This document shows, piece by piece, positions 1 to 7,124 of a stretch of DNA of 64,000 nt (position 1 is the stretch's first letter; each line of letters begins with the position of its first letter). The stretch comes from Halobacillus salinus (GTDB lineage Bacteria; Bacillota; Bacilli; Bacillales; Halobacillaceae). The DNA lies in NCBI RefSeq assembly GCF_004684905.1, contig NZ_SRJC01000006.1:1-64000 (forward strand), read 5' to 3'. The notes under the pieces are model-generated. The model did not search any database and was not told the DNA's origin. It saw nothing but the letters and a program-made list of their open reading frames with translations. A program made the translations under genes and the position numbers.

Positions 1-37
1 CATCCATATTTAGGTTAAACTGAAAGTGAGTCATCAT
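1..37 (-). CDS. IS256-family transposase, N-terminus only (runs off the left edge)
   Basis: An AGGAGGAATA site precedes ATG ATG on the minus strand at 37-32. The twelve visible residues, MMTHFQFNLNMD, resemble the start of IS256-type transposases (MTQVHFTLKSEE in IS256 itself). The product would be the DDE transposase that excises and inserts the element. Only the N-terminus lies in the window, so whether the gene is intact is unknown. The assignment rests mainly on the matching terminal repeat next to it. Confidence 0.65.
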   Translation of the reverse strand, partial: MMTHFQFNLNMD

Positions 38-127
38 TATTCCTCCTGCACAAGTTTTTAGCGGTAAAAACATTGTGGTCGGAATGATGATGGCTTATTC
101 TTTTTACACAATTATAAGGACTTAATC
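1..127 (-). mobile_element. End of an IS256-family insertion sequence (partial)
   Basis: Reading the minus strand inward from 127, the end begins GATTAAGTCC and continues into TTATAATTGTGTAAAA (101-127), which closely resembles the terminal inverted repeat I know for IS256. An ACAATGTTTTTA stretch and an AGGAGG site follow before the transposase start, as in IS256. The other end and the target duplication lie outside the window, so completeness cannot be judged. Confidence 0.8.
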
Positions 128-139
128 GCATCCTTTATC

Positions 140-270
140 CAAAAAGGCAACTAGACCCCTCTTCTCTCCCTTTTCAGAAGAACCTCCTGTCCAAAACGTC
201 AAAGAGAACCGCCCTATCTGACATTTCCGAAGAAACTCCTAACCAAAACGACAGATAGACTTCTTTCACA
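140..270. repeat. 52-bp-period intergenic array, locus 1 (about 2.5 units)
   Basis: Left-arm anchors of the GGCA/CGTCA/CGACA type occur at 145, 197 and 249, exactly 52 bp apart. Each is followed about 25 bp later by a pyrimidine-rich right arm (CTCCCTTTT, TGACATTTC) that is a rough inverted copy of the left arm. The same layout recurs at four other intergenic loci in this window. The array sits between the IS256 end and the terminator of the HxlR gene. Confidence 0.8.
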
Positions 271-271
271 C

Positions 272-297
272 AAAAAAACCCACTACATCAGTGAGTT
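272..297 (-). terminator. Terminator of the HxlR gene
   Basis: On the minus strand CTCACT-GATGT-AGTGGG forms a 6-bp hairpin followed by seven U. It overlaps the stop codon of the HxlR gene. Confidence 0.6.
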
Positions 298-653
298 CCC
301 CATTTATATACTCTCCGACGAAGGCTGTTCCTTTTCCCATTCTTCCAAGTTCTCCATATGCTGCTGGCCCAGCCGTCCAGCATTTTCATGATCGGCAGGA
401 GCTCCTTGCCGTAGTCTGTTACAGCATACTCGACTTTCGGAGGAACGGAAGGATAGATGGTCCGACTGATGATGCGGTGGGATTCGAATTCCCGTAAGTG
501 CGCCGTCAACATTTTCTTCGTGATGTCTGGTATCAAACGACGGAGTTCGCTGAACCGGAGTGTTTCGTGCTCCATCAAGTGGAACAGAATGATGTGCTTC
601 CACTTCCCTGTGAGCAGCTCGAGCACTTCGTTCGCTTTGCATGGTATTGTCAT
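288..653 (-). CDS. HxlR-family transcriptional regulator
   Basis: A 121-residue single-domain winged-helix protein. The N-terminus has the HxlR pattern of a Cys (Cys5) followed by ELLTGKWKHIILFHL, and the SELRRLIPDITKKMLTAHLREFE stretch covers the recognition region. Members of this family sense reactive electrophiles, aldehydes or redox state and usually control a divergent neighbour. Here that neighbour is a DoxX-type membrane protein starting 125 bp away, with a palindrome between the two. The ATG at 653 is preceded by GGAGGAG at good spacing. Length is normal. The ligand is unknown. Confidence 0.9.
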   Translation of the reverse strand: MTIPCKANEVLELLTGKWKHIILFHLMEHETLRFSELRRLIPDITKKMLTAHLREFESHRIISRTIYPSVPPKVEYAVTDYGKELLPIMKMLDGWASSIWRTWKNGKRNSLRRRVYKWGTH

Positions 654-693
654 ATGCCGTCTCCTCCTAAGGGTATCTTTTAGTAAACCTGGT

Positions 694-705
694 CACTTTA
701 AAGTG
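694..705. promoter_or_regulatory. Palindrome between the HxlR and DoxX genes, candidate operator
   Basis: CACTTTAAAGTG is a perfect 12-bp palindrome in the 124-bp divergent gap. Its position suits the HxlR regulator repressing DoxX, itself, or both. This is inferred from position and symmetry only. Confidence 0.45.
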
Positions 706-777
706 CCGTCTTACTTAGTCTTTGTACTTGTAATAGTATAAAAACCGTACTATCAAATCAAGGAGTTGAACTGGACT

Positions 778-1173
778 ATGAGACAGGAAATCAGTTTGTT
801 AATCGTAAGGGTCATCCTCGGAATCATTTTCTTTTTCCACGGGCTATCCAAATATATGGGAGGAATTTCGAATACGGCCGCTTGGTTTGAGAGCATCGGA
901 CTATCTGGAATGCTCGCCTATGTGGTAGGATCTCTCGAGATGGTTGGAGGTGCGCTATTGATTATCGGACTAGGTACCAAAATTCTTTCCGCACTGTTTG
1001 CGATTGTCATGATCGGTGCTATTTTCACCGTTAAGCTGCCAGCTGGACTGCTTGGTAATGGGCAAGGCGCAGGCTATGAATTGGACCTTGCATTGTTCGC
1101 CATGTCGGTCGCGCTTCTACTTAGCGGCAGTCGCTTGTTTTCACTAGACCATGTGTTGTTTGGAGAGGAATAA
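778..1173 (+). CDS. DoxX-family membrane protein
   Basis: A 131-residue protein with four predicted membrane helices: a first helix ending GIIFFFHGLSKYMGG, then VVGSLEMVGGALLIIGLGT, a helix near FAIVMIGAIFTVKL, and a last one near LALFAMSVALLLSG. That is the DoxX/YphA-type layout. Family members are linked to redox or thiol stress in other bacteria, but the biochemical role here is unknown. A TTG at 766 abuts the AAGGAG site with no spacing, so the ATG at 778, 12 nt downstream of that site, is the better start. It is divergent from an HxlR regulator that probably controls it. Confidence 0.85.
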   Translation: MRQEISLLIVRVILGIIFFFHGLSKYMGGISNTAAWFESIGLSGMLAYVVGSLEMVGGALLIIGLGTKILSALFAIVMIGAIFTVKLPAGLLGNGQGAGYELDLALFAMSVALLLSGSRLFSLDHVLFGEE

Positions 1174-1189
1174 AAGTAGGGACCTTTAC

Positions 1190-1220
1190 AAAAAAATCCC
1201 CTGCACCACCATGCAGGGGA
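1190..1220 (-). terminator. Intrinsic terminator of structured RNA copy A
   Basis: On the minus strand TCCCCTGCA-TGGTGG-TGCAGGGGA is followed by a run of seven T. There is no T-run on the plus strand, so it serves minus-strand transcription and sets the direction of the RNA gene that ends just before it. Confidence 0.85.
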
Positions 1221-1555
1221 AGTCTTAAACAACTTAGGTGACCCAACCATGTAAGAATCATCCAGGATTCTCTACATTCTTGGTTACTGACTTTCTCGGG
1301 GAGGACAATTCTCATTAGAATCCGTTTCCTTCTTCGCGCTTCATTGGTTAAGTCCTATTTTGTCTACGCGCAACAGACATTTCCAGGAGGCATCGCTATC
1401 CACAGACACTTTGTAGATCTTCTCCAGCACCTGACCCTTTCAAGGCTTTCTTTCCCTTTTCACAGGCTGTGTTCCTTTGTCGACCAGGTCCTTCGTTCGT
1501 TCGGAAACGAACTCTCGCGATGGTTGAGCCACCTAAGTTGTTTATCTTCTTTACA
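1190..1555 (-). ncRNA. Structured non-coding RNA, copy A (homologue at 27850-28308)
   Basis: No credible ORF is present. The two ends (1520-1542 and 1228-1250) pair over about 20 bp. Inside are a hairpin GUUCGUU-UCCG-AACGAAC near the 5' end, a hairpin with an asymmetric loop at 1300-1332 (GGA, AACG, GAUUCU, loop AAUG, AGAAUU, UCC), and a short AGAAUC/GAUUCU hairpin beside the closing stem. Each has a counterpart at the same relative place in copy B. The closing stem differs from copy B at two base pairs, and both differences are compensated on the other strand. An extended -10 promoter lies just upstream and a terminator just downstream. I do not recognise the family; it is not RNase P RNA, tmRNA, SRP RNA or 6S RNA by sequence. 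Function unknown. Confidence 0.75.
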
Positions 1556-1560
1556 CTTTT

Positions 1561-1569
1561 ATTATATCA
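1561..1569 (-). promoter_or_regulatory. Extended -10 promoter of structured RNA copy A
   Basis: The minus strand reads TGATATAAT, a TGnTATAAT extended -10 element about 20 bp upstream of the start of the closing stem. No good -35 is visible, as is usual for extended -10 promoters. Copy B has the same arrangement. Confidence 0.6.
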
Positions 1570-1660
1570 CCGTTTCCGGTGAATAACGGGGCACTTTGTG
1601 ACAGAATTGTAAACGTTTTCAAATAAAAAGGAGCCCACATCTGCAGACCCCTTTTCTTCC

Positions 1661-2512
1661 TTATATAACAAGCTTGATGGAATTGCCTGACGGGTCCGTT
1701 ACATAAACGGCGTCATCCTGTTTCTCTGATGGGTGGCCCATTTTCTCTAGTCGCTGTAACGCCGCTTCCCGTTCCAGGTCTCCAGGGTACACTAGCGTGA
1801 AGTGGCGTAATCCCGCACTGTGCAGTGATGGCGAAGGTGCGCCAACCCCTTTCCACGTATTCAACGCTACATGGTGATGATAGCCTTCGGTCGATAAGAA
1901 CGCAGCTTGCGGGTAGGAATGGTTGGCGATATCAAGCCCTAATCCTTCCGTGTAATACGCGAGCGTTCCCTTCAATTCTCTCGCATGCAAGTGGATATGC
2001 CCCATCCGGGTCTCTTCCGGAAAACCATTCCAAGACTCCTTCACCAAATCGAGCAACCCATCTGTGTCCAGCGGGTCCGTCGCCATCGCTACTTCGCTGC
2101 CGTTCCATGCCCACTCCTCTGATGATCGATCATGATACACTTCGATGCCATTTCCATCCGGGTCGCTAAAATAAATCGCTTCACTGACAAGGTGATCCGC
2201 GCCTCCGAGAGGAATCTTCTGCTCGGCAAGATGATGAATCAACCGTGCGAGATCCTTTCTTTCCGGTACCAGAATAGCGAAATGATAAAGTCCCGTCGCC
2301 TGTTTTTCTTTAACAGTCACTCGGGCCGGTTGGTGGATTACGACGAGAGGGTGCCTGCCATCAGCTGTCAAAGCAGCATGACGGTCGGACTGCTCCATCA
2401 CCTGTAACCCTAAGACGTTTTTATAAAAATGGAGCGATTTCTCCAAATCTGTAACATTCAATTCAACAGAATCGACATACGTAGCGGGTTCTTGAAAGAA
2501 TTTTGTTTCCAT
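1661..2512 (-). CDS. VOC-family ring-cleavage dioxygenase-like protein (CatE-like)
   Basis: A 283-residue protein with two tandem vicinal-oxygen-chelate modules. The first starts at VDSVELNVTDLEKSLHFYKN and closes at SDPDGNGIEVYHD; the second starts at MGHIHLHARELKGTLAYY and closes at TDPSGNSIKLVI. Two modules in about 285 residues match Bacillus CatE/YfiE-type catechol 2,3-dioxygenases, which use a metal held by His/His/Glu. The substrate here cannot be told from sequence. The open frame reaches 2575, but AAGGAAGGGG stands before ATG at 2512 and the protein aligns from METKFF, so that start is chosen. It is a single gene. Confidence 0.8.
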   Translation of the reverse strand: METKFFQEPATYVDSVELNVTDLEKSLHFYKNVLGLQVMEQSDRHAALTADGRHPLVVIHQPARVTVKEKQATGLYHFAILVPERKDLARLIHHLAEQKIPLGGADHLVSEAIYFSDPDGNGIEVYHDRSSEEWAWNGSEVAMATDPLDTDGLLDLVKESWNGFPEETRMGHIHLHARELKGTLAYYTEGLGLDIANHSYPQAAFLSTEGYHHHVALNTWKGVGAPSPSLHSAGLRHFTLVYPGDLEREAALQRLEKMGHPSEKQDDAVYVTDPSGNSIKLVI

Positions 2513-2625
2513 TGTTTCGATCCCCTTCCTTTTCTCTATTATCTTCACTATAAGTAGTTCTGATGAATGGCACAAGAAGGCACTTTACAGAAACCCGGTG
2601 TACTTAAGGATACCTTCCTACAAAT

Positions 2626-2655
2626 AAAGACCACCCATCCAAGGGTGGTCTTCAC
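2626..2655 (-). terminator. Terminator of the nitroreductase gene
   Basis: On the minus strand AAGACCACCC-TTGGA-TGGGTGGTCTT forms a 10-bp hairpin just after the nitroreductase stop codon. Confidence 0.7.
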
Positions 2656-2660
2656 AACTT

Positions 2661-3371
2661 TTATTCGTAACGGTTCCACTGCACGACATCTTCTAACGGA
2701 AGACGCGTTTTTTGGAAACCGGCTTTCGTTCCTTTGCCTAGAGACATCAACATAACGGAAGTATATTGTTCCGGTACATTAAACGCTTCTAGGAACTGCG
2801 CTTCATCGTAGCCGCCCATCGGTACTGTGTCATATCCTTTCGCTTTCGCCGCAAGCATCAGCTGCATCGCGACGATCCCGCCGTCGATGTGGGCGATTTT
2901 CGCAAGACGCTCTTCAGGAAAATTGCCGTAGTTATCGAAAATACTGTTCACATACATATCTTTGATATCTTCTGGCATGTTCCCTTTTTCAGCGATTTGA
3001 GAGTAGATTTCGTCTGCTTTCTTGAACGCTTCCTTATCTCCCAATACCGCGATGACTGCTGAAGCATCGACGATTTGTTGTTGATTGTTCGCAATCGGAA
3101 GCAGGCGTTCTTTCTCTTCCTGCTCATCGATCACGAGGAAACGCCAAGACTGCAGGTTAGAGGAAGACGGCGCAAGCGTTGCCGTCTGCAGCAGTTCCTC
3201 GATTTCAGAACGGTCGATCTTGAATTCCGGGTCGTACTGGCGCACAGAGCGACGTTCATTCGCTACCGTTAGGAAATCCGTATCCTCAAGAACTTTCGGC
3301 GCTTCTTTCGTAGTATCGATTTCTTTCACTTTATTAAGATATTCTTCTTTTGTCATAGATTTATTAGACAT
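2661..3371 (-). CDS. Nitroreductase-family FMN oxidoreductase
   Basis: A 236-residue nitroreductase-fold protein. ERRSVRQYDPE near residue 40 is the family's FMN-phosphate binding start, and LAPSSSNLQSWRFLVI is the second flavin-contacting segment. KAKGYDTVPMGGYDEAQF corresponds to the conserved C-terminal part. Family members reduce nitro compounds, quinones or azo dyes with NAD(P)H as soluble dimers. GGAGTG precedes the ATG. The promoter directly upstream overlaps an inverted repeat, and an Rrf2 regulator is the next gene upstream, so this is probably its target. The physiological substrate is unknown. Confidence 0.88.
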   Translation of the reverse strand: MSNKSMTKEEYLNKVKEIDTTKEAPKVLEDTDFLTVANERRSVRQYDPEFKIDRSEIEELLQTATLAPSSSNLQSWRFLVIDEQEEKERLLPIANNQQQIVDASAVIAVLGDKEAFKKADEIYSQIAEKGNMPEDIKDMYVNSIFDNYGNFPEERLAKIAHIDGGIVAMQLMLAAKAKGYDTVPMGGYDEAQFLEAFNVPEQYTSVMLMSLGKGTKAGFQKTRLPLEDVVQWNRYE

Positions 3372-3389
3372 GAGTAATCACTCCTTTTA

Positions 3390-3439
3390 ACTGTATCTTT
3401 CACAAATACAGTATAGAGACTTAACTGTTCTTTTGTCAA
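3390..3439 (-). promoter_or_regulatory. Nitroreductase promoter with an overlapping inverted repeat
   Basis: On the minus strand TTGACA (3439-3434) is followed after 18 bp by TATACT (3415-3410). An inverted repeat ACTGTAT-N9-ATACAGT occupies 3390-3412 and overlaps the -10, and further ACTGTA/ACAGTT half-sites flank the -35. This layout suits repression, most likely by the adjacent Rrf2 protein. Confidence 0.65.
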
Positions 3440-3455
3440 CTACAGTTACTTATAT

Positions 3456-3484
3456 AAAAAAAACGAAACGGATACCGCTTCGTC
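3456..3484 (-). terminator. Terminator of the Rrf2 gene
   Basis: On the minus strand ACGAAGCGG-TAT-CCGTTTCGT is followed by a run of T, right after the Rrf2 stop codon. Confidence 0.75.
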
Positions 3485-3898
3485 TTAAGATTCGATTAAA
3501 TCAGCAAGGGACTTCGTGCGCAGCCCTTCTACAATCCACAATTCCATTTCATTCTGCAAGTCACAAAGGGACTGTCGCGACGTTCCAGAAAAGCAGTGCT
3601 TCCCTTCTGTCTCAAAGTGATCCCTCGCAACGGTTTCGGCACTGATGGCCGCATACACTTCCGACAGCTTGATCTCGTCCGGCTTCTTATTCAACGCATA
3701 GCCCCCGTCGCGACCTTCTTTAGCACCGATGATGTCGGCTTTCACTAAGTGCGTCAAGATTTTGCGCAGGTAGACGGACTGGGACTCAAGCTTTTCTGCA
3801 AGCTTACCACTCGGACAACGACTTTCATTTTCTGCAAGTACAATCAGAGCCTTCAAAGCCATACTGAACCAACGAACGTTATTCATTTTATCTGACAT
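3485..3898 (-). CDS. Rrf2-family transcriptional regulator
   Basis: A 137-residue protein with the Rrf2 winged helix: FSMALKALIVLAEN, then SGKLAEKLESQSVYLRKILTHL as the recognition region, and EGRDGGYALNK as the wing. The later part has Cys residues in EGKHCFSGT and SLCDLQ, two rather than the three that bind an Fe-S cluster in NsrR or IscR. It may therefore sense thiol stress instead of nitric oxide, as some Bacillus Rrf2 members do. AGAGGTG precedes the ATG. It lies directly upstream of the nitroreductase gene on the same strand, whose promoter carries an inverted repeat. Confidence 0.85.
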   Translation of the reverse strand: MSDKMNNVRWFSMALKALIVLAENESRCPSGKLAEKLESQSVYLRKILTHLVKADIIGAKEGRDGGYALNKKPDEIKLSEVYAAISAETVARDHFETEGKHCFSGTSRQSLCDLQNEMELWIVEGLRTKSLADLIES

Positions 3899-4014
3899 CG
3901 TTTCACCTCTTTATCCAAGTTCATTTTGGAACATCCTTGAATAAAAGTCAAAAAAACAACAGGACGCCGTGTTAGACGGTCCCTGTACAGGAGTCTATTT
4001 CCAGCAACTATTAC

Positions 4015-4186
4015 AAGAGGTTCATGCTTACTTTAGCAAAGGTGTTGGAGAAATGGGTAGACTCCTACGGGATAGTAGTCCAGGTTGAGACCCCACAGCG
4101 ACCGAAGGGAGCGAGGAGGCTTAACGGACGCCCGTGGAAAGCGAACCATTTCTCCAACACCGACTATCTATTCTAAAAAGAACCGA
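4015..4186. repeat. Bacillaceae palindromic repeat element, copy 1
   Basis: This 172-bp element matches the one at 40769-40938 over its whole length, from AAGAGGTTCA to AGAACCGA. Its outer arms, GGTGTTGGAGAAATGG and CCATTTCTCCAACACC, are inverted copies; the other copy has GAAACGG paired with CCGTTTC, a compensated change. The core carries GTGAGACCCC-like and GAGGAGGCT motifs. I know near-identical elements from many Bacillaceae chromosomes. No ORF is supported. Function is not established. Confidence 0.85.
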
Positions 4187-4196
4187 CAAAACACTA

Positions 4197-4234
4197 TGAC
4201 AAAGGGACAATCCCTATCGATTGTCCCTTTGTCT
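4197..4234. terminator. Strong hairpin after znuA, probable terminator
   Basis: AAAGGGACAATC-CCTATC-GATTGTCCCTTT is a 12-bp hairpin just beyond the znuA stop. The T-run is weak on both strands, so it may act mainly as an mRNA 3' end stabiliser. Confidence 0.5.
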
Positions 4235-4239
4235 ATGAC

Positions 4240-5295
4240 CTATTCCGCATCCGAAAGCGCCGTTTTCAACACTTCTATATTCCCTTCCATCAAGCTGAAG
4301 TAGTCTTCCTCATTCTGAACGTCTTCCTCCGTCAATACAGAAAGGTTGTGGATCCTTAGAGCTTCCGCATCCATCTCTTTTCTTACAACCTCTGCAATCT
4401 TCGGCGTTACATTCTGTTCAAATAACACATGATTCAATCCATGTTCATTCGCCACTTCGATAATCTGCTCAAGCTCCTGTTGGGACGGTTCGCTCGTCGG
4501 ACTCAATCCCGAAACTGCGATTTGTTCCAGTCCATACGCTTGCTCCCAATAACCGTAGGCAGCGTGCGATACGATGATTTCATTCTTCGGCAGATCCTCG
4601 ATTTCCTGATGGAACGTCTGATCCAGCTCTTGCAAACGTTTCTCTAAGTCTTCAAAGTTTTGCTGATACAAGCTTTCATTCTCTGGATCTACCTCGACCA
4701 GTTGATCTTTCACATTCTGTGCCAATTCCGCTGCGAGCGTCGGATCCAACCAGACGTGTGGATCCTGGTCGCCGTGGTTGTGCCCTTCATGTCCTTCTTC
4801 TTCATGAGTGCTTCCTTCGTCGTGAGCATCTTCTTCATGAGCGTGTTCGTCTTCATGAGAACCTTCCTCCTCATGCGCATGCTCCTCTTCGCGAGACGCT
4901 TCCCCCTCATGAACATGCTCTTTCAAATCGATTCCTTGAGAAGCTTCTACAATACGTACATCCTCTGACTCTACCGAATCTGCGATTTTCTCCGCGTACG
5001 CTTCCAGTCCGGCGCCGTTATAGATAAATAGGTCCGCTTCTGCGATTTCAATCATTTCCTTCGTCGTCGGCTCAAAAGTGTGAGGATCGGATCCTGGTGG
5101 AAGAATCGATGTCACCTCTGCTTCATCTCCCGCAATCTGCTCAGCAAAATACTGAAGTGGATATACTGTCGTGAATATTTTCACCTTTTCATCCTTTGCG
5201 TTCTTCTCCGAACTCTCGGATGAGGTCTCGCTGCTGCAAGCCGTTATGATAAATATAGATAAGATCAATAAAGATAGTTTAAGTACATGTTTCAT
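4240..5295 (-). CDS. znuA: Zinc ABC transporter substrate-binding lipoprotein (ZnuA/AdcA type)
   Basis: A 351-residue lipoprotein. The signal peptide ends in a lipobox IITAC (Cys20). The mature part starts KIFTTVYPLQYFAEQIAG and has DPHTFEPT and DPHVWLDP, with the metal-binding His residues of cluster A-I proteins. Between them lies a His- and Glu-rich loop (about residues 130-180) typical of zinc rather than manganese binders. It captures zinc outside the membrane for an ABC importer. No znuB or znuC is next to it, so the permease and ATPase must lie elsewhere. Two Zur boxes upstream point to zinc-starvation induction. Confidence 0.92.
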   Translation of the reverse strand: MKHVLKLSLLILSIFIITACSSETSSESSEKNAKDEKVKIFTTVYPLQYFAEQIAGDEAEVTSILPPGSDPHTFEPTTKEMIEIAEADLFIYNGAGLEAYAEKIADSVESEDVRIVEASQGIDLKEHVHEGEASREEEHAHEEEGSHEDEHAHEEDAHDEGSTHEEEGHEGHNHGDQDPHVWLDPTLAAELAQNVKDQLVEVDPENESLYQQNFEDLEKRLQELDQTFHQEIEDLPKNEIIVSHAAYGYWEQAYGLEQIAVSGLSPTSEPSQQELEQIIEVANEHGLNHVLFEQNVTPKIAEVVRKEMDAEALRIHNLSVLTEEDVQNEEDYFSLMEGNIEVLKTALSDAE

Positions 5296-5330
5296 TTCTT
5301 GTCCGCTCCTTTCCTTTGTCCTAAATTATA

Positions 5331-5374
5331 ATATCGTAACCGTTACGCATTGTAAATAGTAATCATTACTTTTT
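5331..5374 (-). promoter_or_regulatory. Two Zur boxes upstream of znuA
   Basis: One palindrome, AAATAGTAAT/ATTACTTTTT around a central C, spans 5354-5374. A second, ATCGTAAC-C-GTTACGCAT, is centred at 5341, 23 bp away. Both fit the Bacillus Zur pattern of AAATCGTAAT and its inverse around one base. Confidence 0.85.
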
Positions 5375-5387
5375 ATAATAAAAAATT

Positions 5388-5416
5388 AAAAAGCCAGAGC
5401 ACATTGCTCCGGCTTC
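5388..5416 (-). terminator. Terminator of rpsN
   Basis: On the minus strand AGCCGGAGC-AATGT-GCTCTGGCT is followed by TTTTTAATTTTT, just beyond the rpsN stop codon. Confidence 0.8.
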
Positions 5417-5421
5417 TCCGT

Positions 5422-5691
5422 TTACCAACTAGCTTTTTTCACACCAGGCACTTGGCCTTTGTGCGCATAGTCACGAAACGCAATACGAGACATTTTGAAC
5501 TTTCTCATGTAACCTCGCGGACGTCCCGTCACTTCACATCGTCCATTCAAACGCGTCGGGGATGAATCTCTCGGCAGATTGCGTAGTGCCTGGTAATCGC
5601 CTTTCTCTTTCAGCTCTTTCCTTACGTCTGCATACTTCGCGACCATCTTCTGGCGCTTGTGTTCTTTTGCGATTTTAGACTTTTTCGCCAA
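5422..5691 (-). CDS. rpsN: Zinc-independent 30S ribosomal protein S14 (Zur-controlled paralogue)
   Basis: An 89-residue S14 protein with the conserved core [15 protein letters not shown] and the C-terminal [12 protein letters not shown]. It lacks the four-Cys zinc ribbon of the short 61-residue S14, so it is the zinc-free type (YhzA in B. subtilis). Under zinc shortage this form replaces the zinc form in the ribosome and frees zinc. That role is known for B. subtilis and inferred here. A near-perfect Zur box lies 73 bp upstream of the start, and znuA follows on the same strand, giving a compact zinc-starvation unit. Confidence 0.95.
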   Translation of the reverse strand: MAKKSKIAKEHKRQKMVAKYADVRKELKEKGDYQALRNLPRDSSPTRLNGRCEVTGRPRGYMRKFKMSRIAFRDYAHKGQVPGVKKASW

Positions 5692-5763
5692 TCCGTTTCT
5701 CTCCTTTCTTTATCCATTTATCTATCATTCATAACTTGTGAGATTTAGATCAGTACACACATT

Positions 5764-5784
5764 AAATAGTAATCATTACTATTT
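5764..5784. promoter_or_regulatory. Zur box between rpsN and the P450 gene
   Basis: AAATAGTAAT and its exact inverse ATTACTATTT flank a single C, a perfect 21-bp palindrome. It lies between the divergent rpsN and P450 starts (about 80 and 100 bp away), so Zur could act on both. Confidence 0.85.
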
Positions 5785-5884
5785 GTGTTTTATACTTTAT
5801 CACGATTGCTATTACATGACAAGCTTTCCAACTTCCGTTTATACTTCACATACAGGAAAAAAATAGAAAGGGGACTAATTCGAG

Positions 5885-7081
5885 ATGGACCACGAACAAC
5901 TTTTTTCCTCCAACTTCAAAGTGGGGGCTTACCCGTTCTATCAAACTCAGCGTCAGGAAAACCCGATCTTTGCCCTGCAAGAGAATCAAGGTCACACGTC
6001 ATGGATTGTGATGAAGTACGATCATGTGAAGGAATTACTGAAATCCCAAAGCTTCATCAAAGACCAGGACAAGCTGTTTTCCACTTCCGCCAGAGACAAG
6101 GACGAAGGAGAACCGAATATATTCGGAAACATGATGCTCGACGTCGATCCACCCGATCATACAAGACTGAGAAAGCTCGTCCAACCTTCTTTCAACCCTA
6201 AGACAATCAAACAGCTCGCACCACGAATCGAACAAATAGCAGACGAATTAATAGAAGAAATGAAAACAAAAGAAGGCTCCTTTGACCTGATTGACGATTA
6301 CGCCTTCCCGCTTCCGATCATCGTCATCAGTGAACTGCTCGGTATTCCAGTCGAAGATCGTGACAAGTTCCGCAAATGGTCGAATACGATCGTCGCCGCG
6401 TCCGAACAGGAAGAGGGAGACTTTCTCGAAGACGTCCAAGCCTTCACCCAATACTTAACCGAACTCTTTGAAAAAAGGAGTAACCAGCCGGAAGACGACT
6501 TAGTCTCTCAGTTGATCCAAACACAAGAAGACGGAGATAAACTGAGTAGAAATGAACTGTACTCGATGGTCGTCCTGCTGATCATCGCCGGACACGAAAC
6601 GACCGTCAACCTCATTGGTAACACAATGTATGCTCTCTTCGAACACCCTGAACAATTGGAAAAAGTGAAGGCGGATCATTCCTTGATTCCAGGAGCGATC
6701 GAGGAAGGACTGCGATACTATAGTCCCGTCGATTTCTCCACCGCTCGTTGGGCAGGTGAGGATATGGATTTCCATGGTACAACGATCCGCCGCGGTGATT
6801 TCGTGATGGCGTCGATCAGTTCCGCCAACCGGGACGAAGAGAAGTTCGACCGACCGGAAGCGTTTAACGTGGAAAGAGAACGCAATGCCCACGTGGCGTT
6901 CGGGTTCGGAATCCACTTCTGCCTAGGTGCACCACTTGCCCGCTTGGAAGGTAAGATCGCTCTTGAGAAGCTGCTCGATGCATTTCCTAACTTAGGCATG
7001 GATACGTCCACCACTCCCCCGGCCTGGAGGAGAGTATTTTTACTGCGTGGATTGGATTCCCTTCCAGTCTGCTTTGCATAG
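5885..7081 (+). CDS. Cytochrome P450 (CYP107-like)
   Basis: A 398-residue soluble bacterial P450. The I-helix oxygen-binding motif is IIAGHETT (about residue 235), the K-helix E-x-x-R is in EEGLRYYSP, and the heme ligand is Cys346 in FGFGIHFCLGAP. The overall look is closest to the CYP107 group (BioI, CypA, macrolide hydroxylases). It would hydroxylate a hydrophobic substrate, using ferredoxin or flavodoxin partners not encoded nearby. AAAGGGG precedes the ATG. It is divergent from rpsN and shares the gap holding a Zur box. The C-terminus is slightly short but complete. Substrate unknown. Confidence 0.93.
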   Translation: MDHEQLFSSNFKVGAYPFYQTQRQENPIFALQENQGHTSWIVMKYDHVKELLKSQSFIKDQDKLFSTSARDKDEGEPNIFGNMMLDVDPPDHTRLRKLVQPSFNPKTIKQLAPRIEQIADELIEEMKTKEGSFDLIDDYAFPLPIIVISELLGIPVEDRDKFRKWSNTIVAASEQEEGDFLEDVQAFTQYLTELFEKRSNQPEDDLVSQLIQTQEDGDKLSRNELYSMVVLLIIAGHETTVNLIGNTMYALFEHPEQLEKVKADHSLIPGAIEEGLRYYSPVDFSTARWAGEDMDFHGTTIRRGDFVMASISSANRDEEKFDRPEAFNVERERNAHVAFGFGIHFCLGAPLARLEGKIALEKLLDAFPNLGMDTSTTPPAWRRVFLLRGLDSLPVCFA

Positions 7082-7082
7082 A

Positions 7083-7117
7083 AAAAAACCTTGGTCGCGA
7101 TCACGTCGCGGCCAAGG
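7083..7117 (-). terminator. Terminator of the ykoI-like gene
   Basis: CCTTGGTCGCGA-TCACG-TCGCGGCCAAGG is a long hairpin followed by seven T on the minus strand. On the plus strand it also lies right after the P450 stop codon. Confidence 0.8.
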
Positions 7118-7124
7118 CTATTCA

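Noticed and set aside
766-777. TTG start of the DoxX gene
   Set aside because: It directly abuts the AAGGAG site, leaving no room for the ribosome; ATG at 778 fits.
1344-1586. 80-residue plus-strand ORF over structured RNA copy A
   Set aside because: No ribosome binding site, no match in copy B, and the only T-run terminator indicates minus-strand transcription.
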